Origin: Toxonevra muliebris
Taxonomy: Eukaryota; Arthropoda; Insecta; Diptera; Pallopteridae
NCBI GenBank assembly: GCA_963691655.1
Contig: OY829326.1
Span: 57,281,776 to 57,345,775 of the forward strand
DNA length: 64,000 bases
Reading direction: 5' to 3'
Under the pieces are notes generated by a model. That model was not told the DNA's origin. It searched no databases and saw only the letters and a program-made list of their open reading frames with translations. Numbering within the stretch: position 1 is the stretch's first letter; the number at the start of each line of letters is the position of its first letter. Both the position numbers and the translations under genes were made by a program. Positions 46,314-59,800 of the stretch are shown in pieces.

Positions 46314-48011
46314 TCAAACAACTCGATTTTAGTCATTTAACCAGTCAGTCACAAGCGATTGAAATCAAGTTACCTCTTCTTCTGGTTGTTTACATTTTGC
46401 ACTTAATTTTTGTCTCCTATTTCTATTGATGCTTTTTCAAACCGTTTGCAGTAATCCCCGGTTTATTGGCCTCGGTTTAACTGTATTTCTAGTTTCTAAT
46501 TAATATGTAGTTTTTCCTTTTGTTCATATTTTATGACTTATTATACTTTGGAGAAGTATAACTACCATAAAATTGTAATACTATTTTTTTCGCATTTAGT
46601 TTTCTAAAATATAAAATATTTAAACTACATTAGCAAAAATGTATTTTATTAATATAAATAAACAAATATATATAAATTTTTAATATTGTTGTTCATTGTG
46701 ATAATGTTTAAGATTTGAAGTAATTACTGTACAGTAAAATAAAATTAATACAAAAAATTACACGCACCCAATACATACATAGAAAATAATAATTTTAAAT
46801 CTTTGAAAATACATACATAGATACGTAAAGTATAAGAAGTGAATAAAATAAAGTGTTTAGTTGTCCTTTTATAAGTGCTGTTTTTTTATTTACATATATG
46901 TAGTTATGAGATTAAATTATACTGGTTAACACACAAAGTGATTCGAGAACTGCAGCACAATTCTTTGATAGATTTTTCACCGTTGTATATGAATCTGACT
47001 GTGAAAGTTTTGCATTACGTCAGGTTTTTGAGAAAATTGGTTCAAAGGTCAAAAATTCTGTTTTTGGACACTATTAATCAAATGTAGCGTGTAAAATTGA
47101 CGTGGTAGAAACTGCTAATAGGGCGTAAACTAAAGCCTGAACTTTCGTGTTACAATTCTTAATAAGGATATTCTAGAGAAACATTCCACAAAATTTTTGA
47201 TTCAAGGAAGAGAAGAAATCTTCAAAATATGAAATCTGACAGTGTGATTACGTGATTAGGCTTTTTACAAGGTTTACAAGGCTTTTACTCGTTTTGATAA
47301 AGGCCCTTATTCTTTATTTTTTTACATATTAAAATTAACCCTTTTATATTTCTTGTGTTCTGTGACCCATATTTAAATTTCACAAGGAATTTTACCATGC
47401 GCGGCATAGCCAAAAATCAAGAATCGACACCACCTCTTGGCTGGCAATGGAATCCAAGTATAAAAATTGCCTAAGTAAAGCTTTTTGCTATTCGGATTCG
47501 GCATAAAACTAGTGGACTGCTGTGGCATAAGTGAAAATCTACTCAACTCAAAATTATATATTTAGTTTTTTCATATATTTTCTTCTGTATTAAATCCATA
47601 CCGTAAATAAAAAATTAAACGCCATATAATTTAGAAAATCTGTACTCTCTTTTTCAGATTTTTGATTTGACAAAATTTAGGTAAAAATAAAATTTTTCTA
47701 AACAATTCTGTGGCCAAAAGCAATAATCGCTTAAGACGACTTTTAATAGAATTGAAATGATATCGTATTTTTCATATTCCAATGCACATGTACGTAAAAT
47801 TCCGAAACTCTGTGTTTTTTAAAACAAAAGTTATAAAAAAAAACGTATTCGCTTACGTAGAGTGGCAACCATTCACATTAACTTCAACCCGTGTTTACTC
47901 GAAATGGGATTTTCAGACTTAAGCGATTACTGCTTTACCAGAGAATTTTTAACCAATCTCTTTTTTAATTATATCCACCGTGAATGGCGCATAATTTTTT
48001 CATGGGTAAAA

Positions 48012-48450
48012 CAGTGTGGCCAACTTTTGTTTTTCAAAATCCGTTAAAATGAAGGAAAAACGCGTGTTTCATTTAAAAAAGCGCTAAATCTTTATTACTA
48101 CCAGCTTCTTCTGGCCATAACACACTTTTTAGTCTGAATTCAGAAGCATTGAATTTAGAGGTATTTTGTTATTTTCACAAAATGAATTTTCGTGTTTTAA
48201 TCCAATTTTATACGAAGTAAAGAATTTACTCAATTGAGTGACTTACGGTTACGAACTTTGGTTTTAAATTAGTTCATTGCTCATTGTTTCGATAAAAAAT
48301 GTTGTTAGGATTATTTGGCGGAGCATTTATGTCTTTTAAATTGAAAAAATGCGTCAAAGAACTCGCTGACCGCTAAATCAGTTTTTTCCCGCGATTTAAT
48401 ATTCAAAAAGCACTAAATTTAGCGGGAAAAGGGTTGAGTTGGCCACACTG
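48012..48450 (-). mobile_element. hAT-type MITE (copy 2), inverted relative to copy 1
   Basis: Starts CAGTGTGGCCAACTTTTG and ends GAGTTGGCCACACTG. Read in reverse complement it follows copy 1 (37101-37403): CTTTTCCCGCT, then AGTGCTTTTT, then TGATTTAGCG near one end and AAAATCC, then AAAACGCG near the other. It is 439 bp, longer than copy 1 because of extra internal sequence. No exact 8-bp duplication is visible (GGGTAAAA versus TGTATAAG). It ends 155 bp before the Nubp2 start codon. Confidence 0.85.
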
Positions 48451-48605
48451 TGTATAAGTTTGGTGCATTTTTCATTTGTACTGTACAAAAGAAATTAATC
48501 AGCTGTTGGCTTCTATTGTGAATAGCATTTGCAAGAGGCAATAGCTGTCTTTTTATCCCACAAGTTTGTTTTTTTTAATAAATACTTAAAGTTTAGAACT
48601 ACAAA
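48451..48605 (+). promoter_or_regulatory. Nubp2 5' flank and leader region
   Basis: Only 155 bp separate the hAT-type MITE from the Nubp2 ATG, so the core promoter and 5' UTR must lie in this segment, in the MITE itself, or in a distant unseen exon. The stretch contains ATCAGCTGTTGGC and a T-rich run before ACAAAATG. No TATA box in a convincing position is seen; the call is by position only. Confidence 0.4.
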
Positions 48606-49510
48606 ATGTTGGATAAAGTAAAACACGTAATATTGGTTCTATCGGGAAAAGGAGGAGTTGGAAAATCGACTGTAAGCACGCAACTAGCATTGGCGCTACG
48701 AGCAAATGGTCTCAAAGTAAGTTTAACAGAAAAAAGAAATATTTGCAACTATTTTTTTATTCTTTGTGAATATCTTAAGGTCGGTTTATTAGATATTGAT
48801 TTATGTGGGCCAAGCATTCCATACCTGCTAGGCCTAGAGGGACGTGATATTTATCAGTGCGACGATGGTTGGGTGCCAATTTACACAGACGAGACTAAAA
48901 CGCTAGCCGTCATGTCGATTGGGTTTCTGCTAAGGAATCGTAATGACCCAGTAATATGGCGCGGGCCAAAGAAAACTATGATGATTAAACAATTTCTAAA
49001 CGATGTTAAATGGGATGAATTAGATTATTTGATTATAGATACACCGCCCGGCACTTCAGATGAACACATTACCGTAATGGAATGTATGCGTGATGTGAAA
49101 TGCGATGGTGCAATAATGGTGACAACACCGCAAGGAGTTGCATTGGATGATGTGCGTAAGGAAATTACATTTTGTAAAAAGACCGGAATCAACATTATTG
49201 GAGTACTAGATAATATGAGCGGGTATGTTTAGCATGTTGTAGATAAATTTTCACAATTTCTTATTTTTTTGCTAACAATATATTTTCTTTCAGTTTCGTT
49301 TGTCCGCATTGCACTAATTGTACAAATATTTTCTCCTCTAATGGTGGCCAAGAATTGGCTAAAATGGCAGGTGTACCACATTTGGGGACAATACCAATTG
49401 ATCCACGTCTTACTGTTTTGAATGGTACAACACATTCGGTACTAACAGAATTGCCAGAATCATCGACGGCAGAAACATTTAAGTCGTTGGTGAAGCAAAT
49501 CACTGCTTAG
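48606..49510 (+). CDS. Nubp2: Cytosolic Fe-S cluster assembly factor NUBP2 homolog
   Basis: Mrp/NBP35-family P-loop NTPase that, with Nubp1, forms the cytosolic scaffold on which 4Fe-4S clusters are built. Exons are 48606-48716, 48780-49222 and 49294-49510, all GT-AG and in phase, giving 256 residues, close to the roughly 260 of the Drosophila homolog (CG4858). The deviant Walker A GKGGVGKS is at residues ~14-21, DIDLCGPS follows at the first splice junction, Walker B-type [13 protein letters not shown] is in exon 2, and the C-terminal cluster ligands CPHC (residues ~188-191, in [12 protein letters not shown]) open exon 3. The ATG sits in a good context (ACAAAATG) and matches the family start MLDKVK. 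AATAAA at 49607 is a likely poly(A) signal. No damage is visible. Confidence 0.97.
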
Positions 49511-50960
49511 TGATTAGCGGAGCTCATGAAAGCGCTAAGTAATATAAGTGGAAGAAATTTGCATTTCCAATTTGAAAGTTATTAAATTACTATCTTTTTT
49601 ATGTGTAATAAAAATTATATAATTTGTACAAAATTTATTCATTTTCCATACTCTCAGAAATAACTTTACTCATAAATAACGATTTAATTTTTTCGTATTG
49701 ATAAGCACACAACGACTGCAAGTTTGCCCAGCTCTGAAAGAATGATTAATTCAATATAATCATTTTTCATTTTAGCGAAAAGTATAGATCAAAAGCCACT
49801 ACTTTTATTACTACATTTATTACTACAGCCTAGGTCGGAGGTTTTCGCAAATCATAAGCTATCGAATCTAATGAAGATTAACAAGTTCTGAGTTCAAATT
49901 GCAAATATTTTAATTTTAAAGCGCGGCAACCGTGAGTCTTGATCGATTTTGCTTAGGCAACCTAATTCCATCGTATTTGCAATAAAAATATCTTTATTTT
50001 AATATATATTTCGATAAGAAAACAGATAAGTGTAAATTTATAACACTAACTCACTAGATTATACCTTTTTAGGTGGTATCGGCTGGTGCTATTACTGCTA
50101 AACTAGACATTGCAATGTCTATCTCGGGACTTTAATAGCATAGAGCTGTATGCATATTAGAATTTGTTGTATTTGTTATTTTTTAATCTACTTAACCCAA
50201 TTTTGACCGCTATTAAATCGCTGGGTTAAAATTAATAATTCTTTGTACAGGTGCTATAAATCCGAAAAATTGCCAATTTTAGGATTTTGTTATCTCTTCT
50301 TTCGCACTCACCTGATCCCACCAAATAAACCACTGAACGCGTTTATTATTGCTGTAAATTATAAATATAATATTCTAACTCGAAGGAATAATTTTTCTAG
50401 TTTTCGTAATATTCTTTCCGAGTGTTAGAATTTTTTTTCGTGAAAATAGCTTGAGCGACTGGATAAAAATAAGTAAATACACGAACTGACTCAAATCAAA
50501 AATTATTTAAGTTTACAAAGGTGTAAAATAACATATTTGCTGGAGCGTTAAGTTATATCCATTTCCCGTTAAACTACAGAAAATTCGATAGTCACTGGGT
50601 GATTGTTCGACCACTGCACCCTTGTTTATTTTTTAAGAATGTGTTTAAGCAGAATTTATTATTTTTTATTGCGCTTGTTTGACGAAAATAATAATTTTTG
50701 AAGGAGTGCCAATAACAACTGCAAAATATGAACCATTTTTGCTCCATCAAAAGGTCGAAATTTTTGTTCTTAGGTATCAAGGAGTGCCATAAAGTCAAAT
50801 ACTTGAAAAATATCTGATACTTACATTTGACTGCTGTTAGACTGAACCAAAAAAAAGGCAATTTGAACCTACTTGAAACGATAAAAGGTGTTAAGTCCAC
50901 AAAACAAATGCACGTTTTGAGCTCTGTACAAACTCTGATTTATTCACCTCATAACTTAAT
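49511..50960. other. Nubp2 3' flank, spacer
   Basis: 3' UTR with AATAAA at 49607-49612, then AT-rich spacer. A short palindrome-like unit at 50192-50229 has TTAACCCA and TGGGTTAA as its ends. No gene is supported. Confidence 0.5.
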
Positions 50961-50969
50961 TTCTAGAAG

Positions 50970-51340
50970 TGCATCTCTTTATAGGTGAGTGGATGCATAT
51001 ACTACAAAAGGATTAAGAAGACAATGGAGGACAAATGGCATAACCCGAAGGACAACCTTAAAGGATCGGTTCAAAAGTGCAGTGAAAATATGGGCTGAGC
51101 TGAAGAGTTATTACAACGCAAATATAAGTGCCGAGATCTTCGATTAAAAACTACAGCAATTGGACTTTGGAAGACTGGAGAAAATTTATTTGATCGGACA
51201 AATCAAACTCAATGTGCAATGCACAGATGTGGAGCGATACAAAGTTAACTGTGTACCGAAAATAATCAAGTTTCCTTGGATGTGTTACTCCTACTATATC
51301 TCGAGTCCATTATGGGTAAAATGTTAGTGAGCAATTCCAC
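50970..51340 (+). pseudogene. Tc1-like transposase fragment
   Basis: One frame gives NWTLEDWRKFI, then after a stop SDKSNSMCNAQMW (about 51151-51230), which matches the WTLEDWxxVxWSDESKF block around the first catalytic Asp of Tc1 transposases. Upstream, a positively charged stretch at about 51015-51130 corresponds to the DNA-binding part. Stops and frameshifts interrupt it. The Asp of the DES motif appears changed (SDKS retains the Asp but not the Glu). No ends were located. Confidence 0.6.
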
Positions 51341-52220
51341 TTTTTCAAAAAGTAGCCATTTTGAATTTTTGACAAGTAAAAGAAACATTTTAGAGATGCA
51401 TTTTTGGAAATGGATACAAAAGAAAGAGTTAATAGTAGATTATCAATACTATTTTTATTACTTAGTACTAAATTATAAATGTTATTTATAATAAAAAAAG
51501 TATAAATATTGTTATTTCAATTTGTTTTCTTTATTAGCAAATACCTTGAACATGTTAAGAGTTAAAAAATATTATAAAAAGCAGCAACTAATTCTTCCTA
51601 TGTACATGTAATACTACGCAAATTATTTTCTTATAAATTCTCACTTAAAAATTGAACCATTAAAATACAAAGCTGTTGCAAAAAGAAGAATAGTATCAAA
51701 ACAAATATTTTTCCAATTGTCAAAGTTCCTCTTACTTGTCAAAATGCATCTACCATCTTAATTCTTCTGCCATGTTTTGCACCCAAAATAACTTTGACAG
51801 AAGTAAATGCGCGCCAAAAGAACAGTATTGCCAAGTGCATATTTCTGTTCTTCATCCTTCAAGTATGTACTTTTGTTGTAAATAAGTATTTTTAAAATTT
51901 ATAACAACAAAATTTCTTATTTTATTAGTATTCCAAAATTTTTTTAATTGCAACTATAGTGCACTGATCGGAAATGAGTTAAAGTTGCTGACGCATGCGA
52001 TATATGGCAATAAAGTTAAAACTGCACAGCCTTAAACTACAATACTTACGTGAATACTTTTTCGCCAGCGATGACTGGTTATTTTGAAGTGTAGCTATGC
52101 AGGAGGAGCCTGGAGCCAGGATGGTGCATTCATGGCACTCTATAGTTTCGGAATCAGCTGAAACTTACCCATTTTTTGTTTTCTTTTGGTTTATTAAAAT
52201 CGTTAAGCAGATATGCCATT

Positions 52221-52990
52221 TACACCTGTGTGCAAATTAATGTGGACAGACATATTTTCTTTGAAAATGTGTTTAATTTATACAAAAAATAAAATCAATA
52301 ACAAATCGGAAGAATTATTATTTAATGTGTCCACCCTTGGCTTACAGCATCATCTTAATGCGTTTTCCCGTAGATTCTACCAAAAATTTGCAAGTTCTCG
52401 GTAGCACAATTTATTCATTGTTCGAGTTGTTTGATTGCGTTTGCGCAATCCGTCCTTCTACGTATCGCCTGGAAGATGGACCACAAATTTTTGATTGAAG
52501 TCCGGTAAATTGTCAGGTCTTTGTTCAAGGCATGCGTCACCACTTTGCTCGTTAGTCCGATGATGAGCATTTTTCAGCAGCTCACATTCAGCAGTCAGAC
52601 AAGCACCCCAAGAAACAAATGTTTTGGGGCGGATTCTCCTTTTTTGGTACAGGATAATTCGTATCTATAACTGGGATGATGAAAAGCGAAAATTACATTA
52701 AAGTTTTGCAAAGTCGAATGTTCTATAACTCTCAAAGATGAATTTGGGAAGCCCGATTTTTTAACAAGACTTGACACCCTGCCATGCATCCAACATTGTG
52801 AAAATATTCTTCGCTGACAGGGGGGTAAACATTTTGGATTATCTACAAAACGAGATTTAGAAAGATGGATTGCACAACCATCAAGTTAATCGAATCAGTG
52901 AATGAAATGAATTACCGAGATGAAAAATACTATAACACCTTCAAATTGTTATTAGTATATATGCCAAAACGTATTAAGATGATTCTGGAA
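52221..52990 (+). pseudogene. Second Tc1-like element remnant
   Basis: KHPKKQMFWGGFSFFG, then GMMKSENYIKVLQSRM (about 52600-52720), matches the MVWGCFS...GxMNxExYxxIL region of Tc1 transposases; WEARFF and, near 52960, YMPKRIKMI correspond to later parts. Frames are interrupted. At 52229 the sequence GTGCAAATTAATGTGGACA resembles a Tc1 terminus, but no inverted partner was found, so only the left end may survive. Confidence 0.6.
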
Positions 52991-55900
52991 GATAATTTTA
53001 ATTTTTGTATGAATTAAATTTATGTTTTAAAAAAAGTGATTAAAAATACAATTTTTTTTTTTTTGTTAAAAGTTTTATTTGTAACTTTATTTTGTTTTTT
53101 TTTTTTTGCATTTCATATTTTTAAATGTCTATAAAGTATATATAATATATATTCTGTTTTTTTTTGGGTTTTTGGATCTTTTTTTATAATTTTTATTAAA
53201 TTATTTATTTATTTATTTTTGTCTTGTTAATATATCATTGTAATATATTTAATGTATAATATATATATATATATTTATATTATTATTGTTAATAATAATT
53301 CATAATAATAATAATGTAATAATAATTGTTGTAATAATTTAATCATAATAGTAATAATAGTTATAATAATAATAATTTTTGTTTTGTTGGTTTTGCAAAG
53401 ATTTTTTTTTTCTGGTTGTTGTCAATTATATAATAAAGTTAAGTGAGTGTGTATGAGTTTAAGTGTATATGTGTGTGTGTAAATTAGGGTGTTTACTTTA
53501 ATTAGCAAACACAATTATTGTTTTATTACTATTATTATTCTTTTTCTCAAATCTATATAGATTTTTGTTACTTATTAATTTTTGTTTATGCTAAAATAAT
53601 TTGCTTAATTTCTTTTCTCAATAAAATACTAAATAATTAATATTTTGTTTATTTTGCTCTGGGTTTATATTTGTTTAGCATGTTTGTTTTTGTTTTTTGT
53701 TGTTATATGTATTTGTTTTGGGATTGCAAATATAATAATGCATTTTGTTTTGTTTAAATTAAATAATTTATATATTTTTTCTGTTTGGTTTTTCTGTTTT
53801 GCATTTACTTTCAGTTGCATTATCTATTTAGTTAATTAGTTTTTTACTTTAATTAATAATACGTAAAATATATTAATTGTAATTATTTAAAAATATTTGT
53901 GTTTGCTTTTTTTTTTGTTTTGTTTATTTTATAATATTTTTGGTTTTTATTTACTTTTTTTGTTTATAAATAATAGCTTTAAATACATGTTTATCAATTC
54001 TCCTACAATTTACGTAGTTTATATAAAAAATTGATAAAATATTCATTTATGTCGGTGTATGCTTTCATCCTTTTTTCGAATGCTTTAATGCAATCGCTTT
54101 ATTCATTATTTATATTGTATTTATTTATGTTTTTTTTTTCCCTTGCTATTTTTAATTAAATTATTATTATTTTTTTTACTACTACATTCCCTATGAAAGT
54201 TTATTTATGTATATTTTAAATTTTATATGTATGTATGTATAAATATAAATAGTTACATGCTTCTCAAAATTGTTCGCTAGTTGATGTGAGTAAATGAATG
54301 ACTGACTGGATGACTGACTGACTGATTATGGTAATTATGAACGAATGTACTCATATGTTGACGAGTTATTTATAGAGCTCGAGTTTTCTAATAAAAAAAA
54401 ATTAATGTAAGAAGCATTTAAAGTCTGTTTTAGACTTAAGCTTTTTATAAATTAAAATTTTTAAATAAAAATCAAATAACACAAAAAAAAAAAAAAAAAT
54501 TAGAAGCCTAAAATTTTCATAAAAACAATTCAAAAACCCTGCGACCCGTGTCAATGAAAACTTCACGTTCAGCGTTACCTAATATATATATAATAATATT
54601 GGTAATATTTTCCTACCAGCTAATATTTAAAGTAATAGTGCAAAAGCTTAAACTGGTAGCGCTATTTATATATTTTGCACAACTACCAGAGGATTATCTG
54701 GCTAATAACACCAAAATTCTAAAGTTCTAGTAAAGCATGGAAATGAAAAAGCTAACCTAAACGATTTTCAGAAGTATGATGCACATATGACAATGATCGC
54801 TGATTTTAAAAATATTAATAAAAGATACAAATTTTTAATTAAAAAATATATCGAAGCTTTAAAATTATTTTGTTCTGGGTATACTTTTTCATTTCATTTG
54901 TCTTTGACACATTTTTCTAATATCTGATATTGTTTTACTATTAAAATAAACGCCCTAATTTACAAAATATAATATTGTTTTCTCATCATTTTTTTTTTAC
55001 TTTACTTTGACACTTTCCTTTTGTTGTTTTTATTTTATTGATCTAATATTGTGCGGTGTTGAAAGAAAAGTTAGAAAAAAAAACACAAATAATTTTTACA
55101 CTATTTTAAATTGTTAAAATAGTTTAGCATTATTTTTATATAAATAAATCCCTTGCTTTCTTTTCTAGTTATTACTATTTGTTAATATTTATTATTAAAA
55201 AAATTATATGAAATTAATATCTTATCTCAAATTTATTTGTTAGTTTTTGAAAGACTTATTGTTTTTATTAGTTTATTTATTATTTTATGCTTTTTGTTCA
55301 AATTTAGTATGCAAATTTTTTAATACATGTTGTGTAATTATTCAATGTGTAGTAAATTTGCTGCTGGTTTTTTTTTTTGTTTAATAATTTAGTTTTTGTT
55401 ATTTAATTAACAACAAAAAATTTCTCTAATTTTCTTCAGAAGCGTAATTATTTTCTTTACCTTTATTTTTTTTTTACTAATTATTTTTGCTAAATTTTCA
55501 TTAAATTTTTATTTTATTTTGGCTTGGAAAATGTGTATTTTTCATAATCATAAATATGTTTTTGTTGTTTTGTAATTTTATTGATTACTTAATTAGATTT
55601 TATTTTAGCTGATATGGTTAAAAATAGCCGCAGTTTGTTTTTTTAATAGATTTTTAGTTTGGAAATGAAATTTGTTTTATTTTATAAAAATTGTTTTCAT
55701 TTTCATATTTTTTGATTTTCAGTTATATGTGTTTTTCTTCGAGGATTTGACGTTCCTGCTTTTAGTTAGGATAATTGAAAAAAATAAATGAATCAATTAT
55801 AATGAAATATAAAAATATAATGTAAAAATATGAAGCGCAAAAATTGTCCATTTTTAAGAAGATTTCTTGAAAAGTTTTAAGAATTGCGTAATATTTTATA

Positions 55901-56544
55901 GAAGTTGTTTAAACTGTGACATAATTTGTACTACAATAACTGCGTAGAAGGTATTTTGTATTTTATTTGAAATTATACACAGCACGCTTCGAATTATTCC
56001 ATAAAAAATTCTAGTCCCATTAGTTGGCTTTAGAGTTCGAAGAACCGAGGCTCAATGAATTGAGGATCTGAGTGACTTGGAAAATATGCACCAAATATTT
56101 TTGTATATAAAGTTTGAAAATTCTTTTTCAAATAATTCGATTTGTTGTTGTTGTTGAAACAGAGGTATCTATCCAAATTTAGAAATTATTTTAACTTGAA
56201 TCGTTGTTGTTGTTGGTTTTTAGTCTAAAAAAATAATGCGTGAATTTGGTTTTTGTCTGTTTAACGCATCTGGTGTAAGGTTGAATAAATTTCTATTGTC
56301 AATTTAATTATTATTGCACTTAGGACATATGTTTTGGATGCCTTCGTCGATTTGTGCCATCCCACTATAGTCCAGAAACCCGATTTTGCAGAATAAAATC
56401 GAAAACTTTATGGTAGATTTTTATTTATAATTGGAGGTGCTACTTCCTGTTGTCCAATTCCCGAAATTTTTTGCATGGTTTTTAGTATGGACACCATACA
56501 TAGTTTCTAAAATACAAACAAATACAAAATTTTGCTGTATGAGA

Positions 56545-56630
56545 GGTGGGCGTGGCAGCCTATCGATTGCTCCCATTTTTTAATATATGTTTTCAGATAA
56601 CATCAGAAGCACATGTATGAAGTTTTAGCG
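56545..56630. repeat. Second copy of the GTGGGCGTGG dispersed repeat
   Basis: GAGGTGGGCGTGG is followed by CGATTGCTCCCATTTTT and ATCAGAAGCACATGTATG, in the same order as 27330-27420. Divergence is high. No ends are defined. Confidence 0.45.
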
Positions 56631-56827
56631 CTCAATTTTCATTAATCGATTTTATGTCGCCAAATCGGAATTCTGGACCTTAGTGCATCCGGAGCAAAGT
56701 TATTCGAGGGTTGTTTTTCTGAATTATAATTCAATTATTGGTCACCATTCGCTGTGGATGGAGGGAATCCACTAAGAACTATGTATGTTGAGTATGCAAT
56801 CCTCTTTGGCCTTGACAACGAGTCTCT

Positions 56828-56860
56828 ATTCGTGTCCCTCTGTACTAGAGGGACTCGAAT
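56828..56860. repeat. GC-containing hairpin
   Basis: ATTCGTGTCCCTCT, a GTACT loop, and AGAGGGACTCGAAT pair at 13 of 14 positions. It stands out in an otherwise AT-rich region. Not followed by a T run characteristic of a terminator, and the role is unknown. Confidence 0.5.
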
Positions 56861-59800
56861 TCAATTTGCTTTGGTTAATGGGAAGTTCAAAAGCTTTCTG
56901 CTGAAATATTTCTAGCTAGAGTTATGGTTCAAGTTTTTCCAGTGCTTTTAATTAGCTTGAATTTTATGAATAACACTTTGTTTTTGCGTAATAAAAATTG
57001 ACTGCATTAATAGTGAAAAAAAAAATTGTGTTTTTAATATTTATTGTATTTTTTATTATTTGCGTCCCTGTTTCAAACAGTACATTATATTTTGTTGTTG
57101 TTTTTTTCATTTAGTTATATGTATTTAAATTTGTCTTGAGATTTGTATGTGTATGCCACAATTCATTTTTTTTTAATATTAACTATTAGTTATTATTTGT
57201 TTTGAAACCATTTTACATAAAAAGTGTGTTTAGTTTTTTTTTAATATGATATTATTATTAAATTTTTTTTTAAGATTTATTTTTTATTGTAATCTTCAGT
57301 TTTGTGCAAAATTTATTTTATAAAATTTTGCATATTTGAACTTTTAATAAAGAAAAGTAATAATAATGCAGTCTTTAAATGACACAAAATAAAATATTTT
57401 AATTTTATAAAAACCTTTGGTGGGAGATTTTATAGAAAATGAAATTATTGTTGAACGTTCATAATATTTTCTATGAATAAATTAATAATTAATTAATTGA
57501 GTTTACGCATATTTTATTCATTTAGCTGAAATGCATTGTTTTTTCTTTTGCTATGCTAGTGAAATAGTTGTTTGCTTTCTTTTATGTTTTTGCAGTTTTT
57601 TTGGTATTATTTGCATTTCTTTATTATTATTTTTGCTTTCTAAATTTATTGTTCATTTTAAGGTGCTCTTTAAATCTAAATTTAAATAGTTAACAGTTTT
57701 TTATTTTCTTTATGTGTTTTTGGTTTTGCATTGCGGAAATACTTGTGTTTTTTTTTAAGTGAAGGGGAGAATTTCGAAGTTAATTAAATTATAAAATCGA
57801 CAGTGGTGATATGAAAATACATTGTACATGAAAAGATAATAGTGGAGAAGTGGAAAAAAACATTGCACTCACTTACTGTATAGTAAATATCAAGGTGGCA
57901 TTGTGCAGAATTTTACTGGAAATCACTGTAACTTGAAACAGAGAGACGGTTATTATTGGTCTTCTTTAAATTAAAGAAGATCAATTGAAATTAATCATTC
58001 TTTAAATCATCATGACTTGCACATTTTTTCTTTTGGTGAAGGAAATAAGATCTGAATAGATGCGTTGGTTTTTGCAGTCTATCTGGTTCCTAAAGCAACG
58101 TGAGTTCACCGTTTGAAATCAACTTAGTCATAACCTCTACGAATTTGTTATCATAAATCTTTGAGTAAAGTGTTGTGATTGTATATTGGATTCAGATCTA
58201 ATACATGCGGTTTAAAGTTAAATAAAAAGAGTCCTTAAACTTTAATTTTGACTATAATTTCCAAACCTTTAAAGAACGATTTTTTAGCTTGACTCTGGTT
58301 AGAGTGAAACAATAACAAAGAGAATCTTTGATGATTTTAAGTGCTTATAGCTGTGAAAGTGGGGAATACATAGAAGAGATCAAGGATAATTGAAATTTAA
58401 AATCCATTTCGTATGGTTCAGGGGGATAACATTTCTCAAAATATAATCTTGATTATTTCCTCCAATTCCTCGAAGAAGCAATTCCCAGCTCGGTAAATAT
58501 CGGAATTAATTACAGAAGGAAGTTTCACAAGTGAGTGCAATAGCATGTTTAAAATGTTATAGAACAAAACTTTTTAAATAAAAAGCATTATTTTCTATGA
58601 GAATATTTAAATGTATTTGTATTATTTTGTTTCTTATTAAATTTTTGTCATGCGGACGGATTTTTTTAATACTTTATTTAAATTTAGAAAAAAACAACAG
58701 GATTTATTTGAAAATACAAATTTAGCAAAAAATTGTATTTTGAATATTTATGTTTAACACTAATTCACCACTGTTTTCAAAGCTTAATCAGACAATTGAA
58801 AACCTAAAATAAAAAATAAAATAAAGCTAAAAGGAACCTGGTGCTGTGGAAAGGCATAAGTACATTCTAAATTTTCATACATAATTATGTATGTATATAA
58901 TTTTGTTTAAGGCAACACAAAAAAGCAATGAAAAAATGTCATTTCATTTTTATGCAATTATTGAAAAAAATCTTCTTTATGATATTTGTTTGTTTTTTTC
59001 GGTATGGTAGTTCAATATTTTTGTTGTCATATTTAATTGTATGTCTTGTTGTATGCAGTTTTTGTGGTTGTTGTTGTTGGCATGCTAAGCTTTTTTCATT
59101 TCATTAAGTTATTTACTTTTAATAGTAGGTATTCTGAATTTTCTGTTTTCTTTTTCATCTAGTTTTATATTTTTATTTATTGGTTACCTGCTTGCCTTAA
59201 AATGTTTTTTCGTGTTATTACTTAGTTAGTTTTTAATTTTAATTTTTGTTATACTTTAATTTAATCCTATTTACAATATAAATTCGCTTTGTTTTTCATT
59301 ATTTACTTATAAATTATTGATTTTTAGTTTTATTTATTTAATAGAGTTTGTTTTTGTTTATTGGTTTTATTTATTTTACTAATGTTAAAAAGTAAAATTT
59401 TTCATTTATTTACAATTGAAAAAGATTAAAAAAAAACAAAATAAACCAAAAATATTATGCTGCGTGACTTGTTATTAATTTACTTTAGTGCTTTATTCTA
59501 TTATAGCATACTACTTTGTTGCTACTTCCGTTTCCTTTTCCCTTTTTCGGAGCTTTAAATTTTCTCAGTTTTCTCTTTTTGTCTATGCACTTTTCTAAAT
59601 TCTATTAATAATATTCTTTTTTTTTGTATAATTGAAACATTATCATCGTATAATTTTTATAAATTTTAAATATTTTCATAATAATAATAATAATAATTTT
59701 GTTTGTTTTCTTTTTGTTATAAATATTTTATTTTGTTTTAAAATATTTAATAAATGCACTTTCTGAGCTTTGATATAAGCGCCAATTATTGTTGCTGTTA

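Larger units (their letters stand above)
43793..48011. other. Spacer between the Ala/Glu/Lys-repeat gene and Nubp2
   Basis: AT-rich. AATAAA at about 44503 may serve the upstream gene. It contains four copies of a short hAT-like repeat (listed separately), a T homopolymer (about 46133-46154) and a weak Tc1-like trace on the minus strand at about 45400-45640. No intact gene is seen. Confidence 0.5.

Noticed and set aside
50192..50229. TTAACCCA ... TGGGTTAA as a piggyBac-type unit
   Set aside because: Only about 38 bp long with eight-base ends; too short to be an element and explainable by chance.
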